A program made the position numbers and the translations under genes. A stretch of 5,172 nt of DNA from Thermoanaerobacteraceae bacterium (GTDB taxonomy: Bacteria; Bacillota; Desulfotomaculia; Desulfotomaculales; Ammonificaceae), in assembly GCA_030016455.1 (NCBI GenBank), contig JASEJH010000058.1, positions 2,978 through 8,149 on the forward strand. Direction: 5' to 3'. How positions within the stretch are numbered: the first letter of the stretch is position 1; the number at the start of each line of letters is the position of its first letter. The notes beneath the pieces were generated by a model. That model was not told the DNA's origin, ran no database searches, and saw nothing but the letters and a program-made list of their open reading frames with translations. Shown here piece by piece: positions 1 through 5,172 of this stretch.

Positions 1-1570
1 CCCCGTTGGCGATCGCCGCAACGTAATTTGCGAGCTGCAGGGGCGTATAGAGGTTGTAACCCTGGCCGGTCGCGGTGTTCAGGGTATCGTAAGACCGCCA
101 TTTCAGGTCCCAGGCGTAACGGTCATACTCGGCCTGGATTTGCGCCTTTTTCTGCTCCATTTCTTTTTCTAACTGCTTCCTTTCCGCCGCATCCCCCGCC
201 TGGGCCAGCAACTCCTGGTATTCTTTTTCCACCGCTTCAAACCGCGGCCCGAAAACTGAATCCAGGTAAGCCTTCACCGTCTTGTACTTGTAATCGGGCG
301 TAGGGACGACCCCGGCTATCTCCCCTGGCAAACCGATTCCCGTCTTTTGTCCCAGGCCAAACTCGTGCGCCACCCGGGCGATCTCATTTATTCCCGTCAG
401 ATTGCCGATGGTCCAGAAATAGACGTTGCAAGAAACCTGAATGGCCCGCACGAGATCCACCCGTCCGTGTCCCCCGGCGAGCCAGTCGTGAAAAACCCTC
501 CCCAGCACGTAGGTGCCGGAGCAATTGACGCTGAACTTCGGGGTAATCTTCCCCGCCTCCAGGGCGGCCAGCGCGGTGACCATTTTGAAGGTCGAACCCG
601 GCGGGTAGGCCCGGATCGCCCGGTTCAGGAAAGGCTTATCCGGCGAACCGAAGATACGCTGCACGTCCTGCGGTTTCAGGTCCTTGTTGAAAACCGCCGG
701 GTCGTAAGCCGGGAAACTGGCCATCGCCAGGATTTCGCCCGTACGCGGGTCTTCCACCACCACCGCCCCGGCGGGCGCCGGGAACTTCTCCTTCCGGGCC
801 CGCGCCGCCTTTATTTCCCGTACCAGCGCCTCTTCGGCCACCCGCTGCAGGTCTATGTCGATGGTGAGAACGAGGTTCGCTCCCGCCGTGGGCTTCTTTG
901 CGCCCAGGTCTCGCACCGGACGCCCTACAGCGTCCACTTCCAGGTAGCGGGCGCCGTCATTTCCCCGGAGGTAGCTTTCGAACAGGTACTCCAGGCCGTC
1001 CTGCCCGAAAGGATCGCCAAGCCTGTACCCCTCGTCTTTATGCTTTTCGAGCTGTTCGGGTTTGATCTCCTGAACGTAGCCCAGCACATGCGCCAGGGTC
1101 TTGCCGAAGGGGTAGGCACGTACCGGGGTAATGTCCACCAGTACGCCCGGGAAGTCCTCCTGATGCTCCTCGATGAACGTCACAACGGCGAGCGGCACGT
1201 CGGTGGCCACCCGGACCGGTTCGTAGGGCCGCGACTGCTCCTGGAGCTTCCGGCGGATTTCCGCCTCCTCCTTGCCGAGGAGCTCGGCCAGCCGTTCGAT
1301 TACCGCCGGCGGGATCGGCTGCTCGAAATCCGCCAGCGAAATGGTATAAACCGGCCGGTTGCCGACCACTTTCCGCCCGGCCCGGTCGTACATCTCTCCC
1401 CGCGGCGCCCTGATGGTCATCAACCGCAGCCGGTTTTCACGCGCCAGCACTTCAAACCGCTCGGTCCGGAAAAGCTGGAGGTCCGCCAGGCGAAAAAGGA
1501 GGACCAGGAAGATGAGCGTAACCACGGTCAGAAAGACCCGCGCCTTTTTTTCGACCGCTTTCTTTTCCAA
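1..1570 (-). CDS. mrdA: Penicillin-binding protein 2 (class B transpeptidase of the elongasome), C-terminus cut by window edge
   Basis: This is a class B penicillin-binding protein that cross-links peptidoglycan side-wall strands outside the membrane, together with MreBCD and RodA. I translated 523 codons without a stop to the left edge. Residues about 12-31 are a single N-terminal membrane anchor (ending RLADLQLF). The dimerisation domain starts with the class B signature RGEMYDRAGR (57-66), and GQDGLE follows later. The transpeptidase domain begins near residue 268. Its catalytic motif STFK is at 326-329 (Ser326 nucleophile) and the SxN motif, SCN, is at 380-382. The KTG box lies beyond the window. 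Residues about 431-490 are a charged insertion before the conserved stretch YDTLNTATGQGYNLYTPLQL. The proposed TTG start is 2 bp after the mreD stop; the only good Shine-Dalgarno sequence (GGGAGG) sits 13 nt before it, so ATT at 1573 or CTG at 1576 cannot be excluded. No ATG occurs before the membrane anchor. The family call is secure; the symbol (mrdA/pbpA) is by convention. Confidence 0.96.
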   Translation of the reverse strand, partial: MEKKAVEKKARVFLTVVTLIFLVLLFRLADLQLFRTERFEVLARENRLRLMTIRAPRGEMYDRAGRKVVGNRPVYTISLADFEQPIPPAVIERLAELLGKEEAEIRRKLQEQSRPYEPVRVATDVPLAVVTFIEEHQEDFPGVLVDITPVRAYPFGKTLAHVLGYVQEIKPEQLEKHKDEGYRLGDPFGQDGLEYLFESYLRGNDGARYLEVDAVGRPVRDLGAKKPTAGANLVLTIDIDLQRVAEEALVREIKAARARKEKFPAPAGAVVVEDPRTGEILAMASFPAYDPAVFNKDLKPQDVQRIFGSPDKPFLNRAIRAYPPGSTFKMVTALAALEAGKITPKFSVNCSGTYVLGRVFHDWLAGGHGRVDLVRAIQVSCNVYFWTIGNLTGINEIARVAHEFGLGQKTGIGLPGEIAGVVPTPDYKYKTVKAYLDSVFGPRFEAVEKEYQELLAQAGDAAERKQLEKEMEQKKAQIQAEYDRYAWDLKWRSYDTLNTATGQGYNLYTPLQLANYVAAIANG

Positions 1571-1572
1571 AA

Positions 1573-2073
1573 TCAGTACCGTTCCTCCCGTAAGATGCCG
1601 TAAAAGGTTGCGCGGTGAAAGGGGCGGTAGAACAGCAGGCTTAGAAGGCTGTTATACACTGCAAGCGGGAACACCACCCGCAAAAAGGCGTCTAAAGGCG
1701 TGACGGCAATCCCTAAAACCAAAAGCAACAGAAAAGTTGCGCTTCCGGAAACCACGCTGGCACCCCAGACCACCGCGGCCGCCACCAGCAGGCTTTCTTT
1801 ATAAACCCGAACCTCAACCAGACCCGCCGCGTAACCCGCCAGAAGCTTGCTGAGAGCGTTAAGCCCGATGTAGTACCCCCCGGCCAGGTCCTGAACCAAA
1901 CCGGCAACGAAGCCCCAGTATGCTCCCTCACGGGAACCTTTCAGCATCCCGTTAAAAACAATTAGCAGGAGCACCAGGTCGGGCTTTACCCCCGCCACCC
2001 GGAGGAAATTGAGCACCGTCTGCTCCAAAAGAAGTACAACCGCGATCAGTAAGAGGAAGGTAAACGTCCGCAC
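1573..2073 (-). CDS. mreD: Rod shape-determining protein MreD
   Basis: MreD is the small integral-membrane component of the elongasome that works with MreC to connect cytoplasmic MreB to the wall synthesis enzymes. The 166-residue product has the usual family length and is almost entirely hydrophobic, with roughly five or six membrane segments (about 4-22, 31-46, 51-66, 74-88, 94-124, 128-149). The MreD-type motif GLVQDL at 58-63 follows the second segment, and PDLVLLLIV at 31-39 is also typical. The tail is basic (YRPFHRATFYGILREERY). The start is GTG: an in-frame TAA stands two codons upstream, so no longer form is possible, and a GGTGAT Shine-Dalgarno-like sequence is properly placed. The gene ends 2 bp before PBP2 but, unlike the other joints of the operon, is separated from mreC by a 119-bp repeat-bearing spacer. 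Confidence 0.95.
   Translation of the reverse strand: MRTFTFLLLIAVVLLLEQTVLNFLRVAGVKPDLVLLLIVFNGMLKGSREGAYWGFVAGLVQDLAGGYYIGLNALSKLLAGYAAGLVEVRVYKESLLVAAAVVWGASVVSGSATFLLLLVLGIAVTPLDAFLRVVFPLAVYNSLLSLLFYRPFHRATFYGILREERY
1584..1589 (-). promoter_or_regulatory. Ribosome-binding site for PBP2, inside the end of mreD
   Basis: GGGAGG on the minus strand lies within the last codons of mreD (Arg-Glu-Glu). It precedes the proposed TTG start of PBP2 by 13 nt. The spacing is longer than usual, and this is what leaves the exact start open. The placement implies that PBP2 translation is coupled to the end of mreD translation. Confidence 0.6.
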
Positions 2074-2078
2074 GCCTT

Positions 2079-2084
2079 ATCACC
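2079..2084 (-). promoter_or_regulatory. Ribosome-binding site for mreD
   Basis: GGTGAT on the minus strand matches the 3' half of the extended Shine-Dalgarno consensus (AAGGAGGTGAT) and ends 5 nt before the GTG start. It supports GTG at 2073 as the mreD start. Confidence 0.5.
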
Positions 2085-2100
2085 AGTTAACGGGTCAATA

Positions 2101-2117
2101 ATCCAGAATTCAGAATA
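2101..2117. repeat. Degenerate heptamer repeat, left arm of inverted pair
   Basis: On the plus strand this reads as two adjacent 7-base units, TCCAGAA and TTCAGAA, the reverse complement of the TTCTGRM units at 2159-2186. It lies in the mreC-mreD spacer and forms the left arm of a 13-bp inverted repeat. Such TTCTG-type short repeats recur in intergenic regions of many bacteria; I cannot count genomic copies from here. Confidence 0.7.
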
Positions 2118-2171
2118 GCTTTTGTAGAGATTAGCTACGCGAATTCCCTCTTTTAAACTTCTGGATTCTGG
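2103..2171 (-). repeat. Inverted repeat / possible RNA hairpin between mreC and mreD
   Basis: Positions 2103-2115 pair with 2159-2171 over 13 bp, with one mismatch at 2110/2164, enclosing a 43-base loop. Within the loop, TAGCT (2116-2120) and AGCTA (2133-2137) could form a small inner stem. The element would be transcribed in the mre mRNA just after the mreC stop. The stem is AT-balanced and is not followed by a U-tract, so it does not look like an intrinsic terminator. A role as an RNA-processing or stability element is possible but only inferred. Confidence 0.55.
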
Positions 2172-2186
2172 CTCCTGGATTCTGAC
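2159..2186. repeat. Tandem degenerate heptamer repeat (about four units of TYCTGRM)
   Basis: Four consecutive 7-base units fit the consensus TYCTGRM on the plus strand, for example TTCTGGA then TTCTGGC. As a result the 10-mer CTGGATTCTG appears twice, at 2161-2170 and 2175-2184, exactly two units (14 bp) apart. The array ends six bases before the mreC stop codon, in an intergenic spacer. It resembles the short tandemly repeated heptamers described in cyanobacteria, but membership of any named family is inference. Confidence 0.75.
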
Positions 2187-2192
2187 CTTTAA

Positions 2193-3014
2193 TCACTGCT
2201 TTAAAAGTATAAGCACCTCTTCCAACCGGTTAAGGTCCACCGCCGGCCGGAGGTACACCGTCTTAAAGAGACCGCTTTCCTCCTCCGCAACCCTGGTAAC
2301 GGTGCCCACCGGTATCCCGGGCGGGAAGACCCCGCTGAGGCTGGAGGTTCGCACCAGAAAGCCCTTGCGTACCGGCTCGTCTTTAACCACGTACTGCATT
2401 TTAAGCCTTTCAACCTCGCCGAGCGTACCCCATACAATCCCTGGCACCTGGGTTTCATAAACGGCACTCCCCACCGCGCTGCGCGGGTCAGTTATCAGAA
2501 GCACTTCCGCCGTGTGGTTGCTGACGGTCAGAACCCTTCCCACCAGACCGGCGGGAGTTACCGCAACCGCGCCGCGCGTTACGCCGTCCGCCCGGCCACG
2601 ATTGATGGTGATGGTACCGAACCAGTTATCGGGATTCCGGCCGATCACCACCGCCACCAAGCTTGCACCGCCGTGCGTTTCCTTGTAATCCAGAAGCGCT
2701 TTAAGCCTACTGTTTTCCTGCTCCACCACCCGCAACCGTTTGACCTCGCCTTGCAGCTCCGCCACTTTTTTCTCCAGGGAGCGCGTATAACCGGTATCCC
2801 GGCCGAAAGAAAAAACAAAGGCCGCTCCGGCACTCACCACCCGGGCGGCTTGCCACAGGCCGTGTTGGACCGGTGCCACCACGTCCCTGGCCCAGAGCAC
2901 GAGCAGGCTGGGTTTGCCGGTGCGGTCGGGCCCGGTCAGGTGCATCGCGCTCAGAGCCAACCCGAGCAGGACAAGAACCAGCAAAACTCGCTTTACATAC
3001 TGCCACGAAGGCAT
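2193..3014 (-). CDS. mreC: Rod shape-determining protein MreC
   Basis: MreC is a bitopic membrane protein whose extracytoplasmic part scaffolds and activates the elongasome, contacting PBP2 and MreD. The 273-residue product has the standard MreC layout. A short basic cytoplasmic start (VKR at 7-9) precedes one membrane segment (about 10-26). A coiled coil follows at about 77-111, rich in Leu/Lys/Glu and containing ENSRLKALLDYKE. From about 118 comes the beta-rich MreC domain, with the typical IGRNPDNWFGTITINRG (124-140), then ITDPRSAVGSAV and VFPPGIPVGTV. The ATG start overlaps the mreB stop in TAATG, and a strong Shine-Dalgarno sequence is located inside the last mreB codons, so translation is probably coupled to mreB. 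Length and motifs are complete; no damage seen. Confidence 0.97.
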   Translation of the reverse strand: MPSWQYVKRVLLVLVLLGLALSAMHLTGPDRTGKPSLLVLWARDVVAPVQHGLWQAARVVSAGAAFVFSFGRDTGYTRSLEKKVAELQGEVKRLRVVEQENSRLKALLDYKETHGGASLVAVVIGRNPDNWFGTITINRGRADGVTRGAVAVTPAGLVGRVLTVSNHTAEVLLITDPRSAVGSAVYETQVPGIVWGTLGEVERLKMQYVVKDEPVRKGFLVRTSSLSGVFPPGIPVGTVTRVAEEESGLFKTVYLRPAVDLNRLEEVLILLKQ

Positions 3015-4048
3015 TATACCACCTTCCGGGGCTGCAACACCACCCGGCGCAGCACCTCAATATTGTCCAGAATGTAACCGGTGCCGTACGCCACTACCTG
3101 AAGGGGTTCTTCCGCAATTGTTACGGGCATTCCCGTCTGTTCGGCAACCAGGCGGTCAAGCCCGTGCAGTAGCGATCCCCCGCCGGCCATCACAATCCCG
3201 CGATCCATAATGTCCGCGGCCAGTTCCGGCGGCGTTCCCTCGAGCGTCGCTTTGATCGCCTCCAGGATTGCCCCCACCGGCTCGGCAAGCGCCTCGTGGA
3301 TCTCCTCCGCCGTGACCCTGATGGTCTTGGGCAGACCGGTTACCAGGTCCCGGCCGCGCACATCCATCTTCCCCAAGTTCTCGGGCTTATATGCCGACCC
3401 GATTTTGATCTTAATTTCTTCCGCCGTGCGCTCTCCGATCATCAGGTTGTAATTCCTTTTGATGTGCTGGATAATCGCCTCGTCCATCTCGTCGCCGGCA
3501 ATCCGGATCGAGCGGCTGGTCACAATCCCGCCTAAAGAGATGACCGCGACCTCCGTCGTACCCCCGCCGATATCCACGATCATGTTTCCGGTAGGTTCGT
3601 GCACCGGCAGGCCGGCACCGATCGCCGCCGCCATGGGCTCTTCCACCAGGTAAACCTCGCGGGCGCCGGCCTGGACGGCCGCTTCCCGTACCGCCCTCTC
3701 CTCCACGGTGGTTACCCCCGAAGGTACCCCGATCACCACCCGCGGCCGGATAAAGAAACGCCGGCCCCGCAACGCCTTGTTAATAAAATATTTAATCATC
3801 GCCTGGGTGGTATCAAAATCGGCAATCACCCCGTCCTTGAGGGGCCTGATGGCCACGATATTCCCTGGGGTGCGCCCGATCATCTGCTTTGCCTCTTCCC
3901 CGACCGCCAGGATCTGTTTTGTATCCTTGTGAATGGCCACCACGGACGGCTCCCGCAGGACCACTCCCCGACCCCGCACGTAAACCAGGCTGTTTGCCGT
4001 TCCCAAATCAATCCCCATGTCCCTGGAAAAAATACCGAAACTTAGCAC
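3014..4048 (-). CDS. mreB: Rod shape-determining protein MreB (bacterial actin)
   Basis: MreB is the actin-like ATPase that polymerises under the membrane and orients side-wall peptidoglycan synthesis. The 344-residue protein has all expected nucleotide-binding elements: phosphate-1 loop DLGTAN (14-19), the acidic segment VEEPMAAA (135-142), phosphate-2 loop DIGGGTTE (159-166) and the adenosine loop [10 protein letters not shown] (287-296). The N-terminus [14 protein letters not shown] is typical of the family. The C-terminal part reads [13 protein letters not shown] (312-324), where many MreB proteins have a DPL...VALGTG pattern; this is a mild divergence. The start is GTG: an in-frame TGA two codons upstream rules out a longer form. 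It could be MreB or the paralogue Mbl by sequence alone, but position directly before mreC-mreD points to MreB. It lies 24 bp after radC and overlaps mreC by one base. Confidence 0.98.
   Translation of the reverse strand: MLSFGIFSRDMGIDLGTANSLVYVRGRGVVLREPSVVAIHKDTKQILAVGEEAKQMIGRTPGNIVAIRPLKDGVIADFDTTQAMIKYFINKALRGRRFFIRPRVVIGVPSGVTTVEERAVREAAVQAGAREVYLVEEPMAAAIGAGLPVHEPTGNMIVDIGGGTTEVAVISLGGIVTSRSIRIAGDEMDEAIIQHIKRNYNLMIGERTAEEIKIKIGSAYKPENLGKMDVRGRDLVTGLPKTIRVTAEEIHEALAEPVGAILEAIKATLEGTPPELAADIMDRGIVMAGGGSLLHGLDRLVAEQTGMPVTIAEEPLQVVAYGTGYILDNIEVLRRVVLQPRKVV
3018..3027 (-). promoter_or_regulatory. Ribosome-binding site for mreC, inside the end of mreB
   Basis: GGAAGGTGGT on the minus strand is close to the full AAGGAGGT consensus. 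Its AAGG core ends 7 nt before the mreC ATG. It lies within the final Arg-Lys-Val-Val codons of mreB and supports translational coupling across the one-base overlap. Confidence 0.75.
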
Positions 4049-4060
4049 GGCTCAAAGACT

Positions 4061-4068
4061 TCCTTTCT
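4061..4068 (-). promoter_or_regulatory. Ribosome-binding site for mreB
   Basis: AGAAAGGA on the minus strand is a good match to the Shine-Dalgarno consensus in the 24-bp radC-mreB gap. It ends 12 nt before the GTG start, slightly farther than usual. It favours the GTG over the internal ATG at codon 11. Confidence 0.55.
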
Positions 4069-4072
4069 GTGT

Positions 4073-4786
4073 TTATTTCAGCAACTGCTCTGCCTTGAGA
4101 CTCACGTACTTATTATCTCCGATGATCAGGTGGTCCAAAATCTCGATCCCCAGCAACTCCCCGGCCTGGAGCAGCCGCCGGGTGAGCGCCACGTCCTCAC
4201 GGCTTGGTGTCGGATCACCGCTCGGGTGATTGTGAACGAGGATTACCGCCGCCGCACTCTGTCGGACCGCGCTCTTGAAGACCTCCCGGGGCTCGACCCC
4301 GGAACTGTTCAAACCGCCCACCGCCACGGTCTCCACCTTGAGCACCTGGTTCTTGGTATCCAGAAGGATCACCCGGAACTCTTCCCGGTCGAGGTGACGC
4401 ATCTGGGCCAGCACCAAGCTCGCGGCATCCTCCGGCGTCGTGACCTTCGGCCGAAACCCGGCAGAAGCGCTGAGCCGCCGCCCCAACTCCACCGCGGCCA
4501 TCAGTTGGGCGGCTTTGGCCGGCCCCACCCCTTTGACCGCGCTCAACTCCTCGAAGGCCGCCCTGGCTATTCCCGGCAGGCCTCCGAAAACCCCCAACAG
4601 GTAAGCCGCCAGATCAAGCACCGACCCCTCCTGCGAGCCCGTCCGCAAAATAACCGCCAGCAGCTCGGTCTCCGTGAGCGCCCCCGGCCCCTCCCGCCAG
4701 AGCCGCTCGCGGGGCCTTATTTCTTCCGGCAACTCCCGGATCGTCACCCGGTATGCCGTGCCGGCCCTTTTATTCTCCTCCTTCAT
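4073..4786 (-). CDS. radC: RadC family protein (JAB/MPN domain)
   Basis: The 237-residue product is a full-length RadC-like protein. The N-terminal half (about 16-105) starts with the conserved IRELPEEIRPRERL and carries a helix-hairpin-helix-like segment, LSAVKGVGPAKAAQL (81-95). The C-terminal half is a JAB/MPN domain with a complete metal-binding JAMM motif: His185 and His187 in HNHPSGDPTPS, Ser195 and Asp198, with a candidate catalytic glutamate at 135-136. The preceding VEPREVFKSA is also family-typical. JAMM proteins usually bind zinc and act as isopeptidases or related hydrolases, but the substrate of RadC is unknown; the old link to DNA repair traced to a mutation in another gene (recG). 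ATG at 4786 is chosen because the heptamer repeat puts an AAGG 7 nt upstream; GTG at codon 14 is an alternative without a visible ribosome-binding site. It lies 24 bp upstream of mreB, as in many rod-shaped Firmicutes. Confidence 0.96.
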   Translation of the reverse strand: MKEENKRAGTAYRVTIRELPEEIRPRERLWREGPGALTETELLAVILRTGSQEGSVLDLAAYLLGVFGGLPGIARAAFEELSAVKGVGPAKAAQLMAAVELGRRLSASAGFRPKVTTPEDAASLVLAQMRHLDREEFRVILLDTKNQVLKVETVAVGGLNSSGVEPREVFKSAVRQSAAAVILVHNHPSGDPTPSREDVALTRRLLQAGELLGIEILDHLIIGDNKYVSLKAEQLLK

Positions 4787-4804
4787 CCTTCATCCTTCAT
4801 CCTT
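4780..4804 (-). repeat. Perfect 7-bp tandem repeat (ATGAAGG) covering the radC start
   Basis: On the coding strand there are three perfect ATGAAGG units (4800-4794, 4793-4787, 4786-4780), preceded by a partial AAGG (4804-4801). Each unit contains an ATG and an AAGG, so the array provides a series of start codons each with a Shine-Dalgarno-like core 7 nt upstream. The last ATG is the radC start, because the other two ATGs are in different frames. It is a second heptameric repeat besides the TYCTGRM array between mreC and mreD. Confidence 0.85.
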
Positions 4805-4813
4805 TACTAAAGG
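4801..4813. repeat. Short perfect palindrome CCTTTA-C-TAAAGG
   Basis: Six bases on each side are perfectly complementary around a single central base. With a one-base centre it cannot form an RNA hairpin as such, but it could be a protein-binding site. It overlaps the upstream end of the heptamer array before radC. Its biological relevance is not shown and it may be chance. Confidence 0.35.
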
Positions 4814-4835
4814 CATCTCCCCACAAAAGAATCAA
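4806..4835 (-). promoter_or_regulatory. Weak candidate promoter upstream of radC
   Basis: On the minus strand TTGATT (4835-4830) and TTTAGT (4811-4806) are 18 bp apart, a loose fit to a sigma-A type -35/-10 pair. It is in the 116-bp spacer between DUF4321 and radC, where an internal promoter for radC-mreBCD-PBP2 would be expected if one exists. Both boxes deviate from consensus, so this is only a candidate. Confidence 0.2.
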
Positions 4836-4902
4836 GCGTCGGTCCTGGCGCTCGAAAGCGGCGACCTGATTGCGCCGGACAGCGCAGACCATGAGAAGAC
4901 CT

Positions 4903-5160
4903 CTATAAGCGCCGGTAAACGAGATATCCCGCGATAAAACCCAGGACGGTGAGCGGCCCGATGACCAAGCCCAAACCGAAGGTGAGATGGAAGAATCCGA
5001 GATTCAGCGTTACCGGACCAAGACTAACCCGGGAAGCGTTGCTAAGAAAAGGAGAAAAAACCGCAACCGAATCCCCCAGGGCGCTGCCTGCCAGGCCTCC
5101 GACAAGAAGTAAAACCACCAACAACCAGGGGGGCCGCGAAGCTTTGAGCCCCTTTGACAA
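4903..5160 (-). CDS. DUF4321 domain small membrane protein
   Basis: This is an 85-residue membrane protein with two predicted membrane segments (about 11-29 and 57-82). Between them is a short stretch reading SLGPVTLNLGFFHLTFGLGL, and the product ends in the basic tail VYRRL. This pattern, including the LNLG...LTFG core and the YRRL end, matches my knowledge of DUF4321, a family of unknown function in Firmicutes that often lies upstream of radC-mreBCD. The proposed start is TTG with GGGGGA upstream at a sensible distance. The reading frame is open to the right edge, so a start beyond the window cannot be excluded. A role in the cell envelope is suggested only by its neighbours. Confidence 0.8.
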   Translation of the reverse strand: MSKGLKASRPPWLLVVLLLVGGLAGSALGDSVAVFSPFLSNASRVSLGPVTLNLGFFHLTFGLGLVIGPLTVLGFIAGYLVYRRL

Positions 5161-5172
5161 AAGCAGTCCCCC

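Larger units (their letters stand above)
4787..4902. other. Spacer between the DUF4321 gene and radC
   Basis: These 116 bp hold the heptamer array, the short palindrome and a weak promoter candidate at the radC end. Nothing recognisable is visible in the rest (about 4836-4902): no U-tract terminator after the DUF4321 stop and no convincing gene. In several related Firmicutes a maf gene is found between these two genes, as I recall it; it is absent here. Confidence 0.5.

Noticed and set aside
347..1603. Long plus-strand open frame of 418 codons opposite PBP2
   Set aside because: The minus strand here encodes PBP2 with intact catalytic motifs. The plus-strand product is rich in Arg, Pro, Gly and His with no recognisable domain, as expected of an antisense frame in GC-rich DNA.
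2101..2187. Intrinsic terminator after mreC
   Set aside because: The stem is not GC-rich, its loop is 43 bases, and no run of T follows on the transcribed strand. mreD and PBP2 downstream have no clear promoter of their own.
2074..2192. Promoter for mreD in the spacer
   Set aside because: TTGACC is present on the minus strand near 2097, but no -10-like hexamer lies at 16-18 bp from it. Other box pairs are poor.
2514..3077. Plus-strand open frame of 187 codons opposite mreC
   Set aside because: No domain or plausible ribosome-binding site, and it lies over a clear mreC gene. It is an antisense shadow.
4780..4804. CRISPR array
   Set aside because: Units are 7 bp and directly adjacent without spacers, so this is a simple tandem repeat.
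4130..4810. Plus-strand open frame of 226 codons opposite radC
   Set aside because: It mirrors radC almost fully, its composition is Arg/Pro/His-rich and it ends in a translation of the heptamer repeat. It is an antisense shadow.
4873..4886. Small GCGC...GCGC inverted repeat after the DUF4321 gene as a terminator
   Set aside because: The stem is only 4 bp and no T-run follows, so it is likely chance in GC-rich sequence.

Overview
The window is a piece of a bacterial cell-shape (rod/elongasome) operon. All genes are on the minus strand, so transcription runs from high to low coordinates: a DUF4321 membrane protein (5160-4903), radC (4786-4073), mreB (4048-3014), mreC (3014-2193), mreD (2073-1573) and a class B penicillin-binding protein 2 (from 1570, running off the left edge with its C-terminus missing). 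The GC-rich sequence, DUF4321 next to radC-mreBCD-PBP2, the mixed GTG/TTG starts and the strong Shine-Dalgarno sequences suggest a GC-rich member of the Firmicutes (Peptococcaceae/Desulfotomaculum-Pelotomaculum-Moorella type clostridia). That placement is inference from gene order and protein style; I cannot name the species.

Layout: 1-1570 is PBP2, whose reading frame is open for 523 codons to the window edge. It is followed upstream by mreD after a 2-bp gap. Between mreD and mreC lies a 119-bp spacer built from degenerate 7-bp repeats that form an inverted pair, an unusual interruption in an otherwise tightly packed operon. mreC and mreB overlap by one base (TAATG). mreB and radC are 24 bp apart. 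Upstream of radC is a second, perfect 7-bp tandem repeat (ATGAAGG on the coding strand) that supplies both the radC start codon and its apparent ribosome-binding site. A spacer of about 100 bp then separates it from the DUF4321 gene.

How the genes work together: MreB filaments on the inner face of the membrane, MreC and MreD in the membrane, and the transpeptidase PBP2 form the machinery that inserts peptidoglycan along the side wall of rod-shaped cells. RadC (JAB/MPN domain) and DUF4321 are frequent chromosomal neighbours whose roles in this process are not established.

I see no previously undescribed system here. The points most worth a second look are the two families of heptameric repeats, the possible RNA hairpin between mreC and mreD, and a charged, probably coiled-coil insertion of about 60 residues in the PBP2 transpeptidase domain. 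There is no sign of tRNA, rRNA, CRISPR arrays or insertion sequences.
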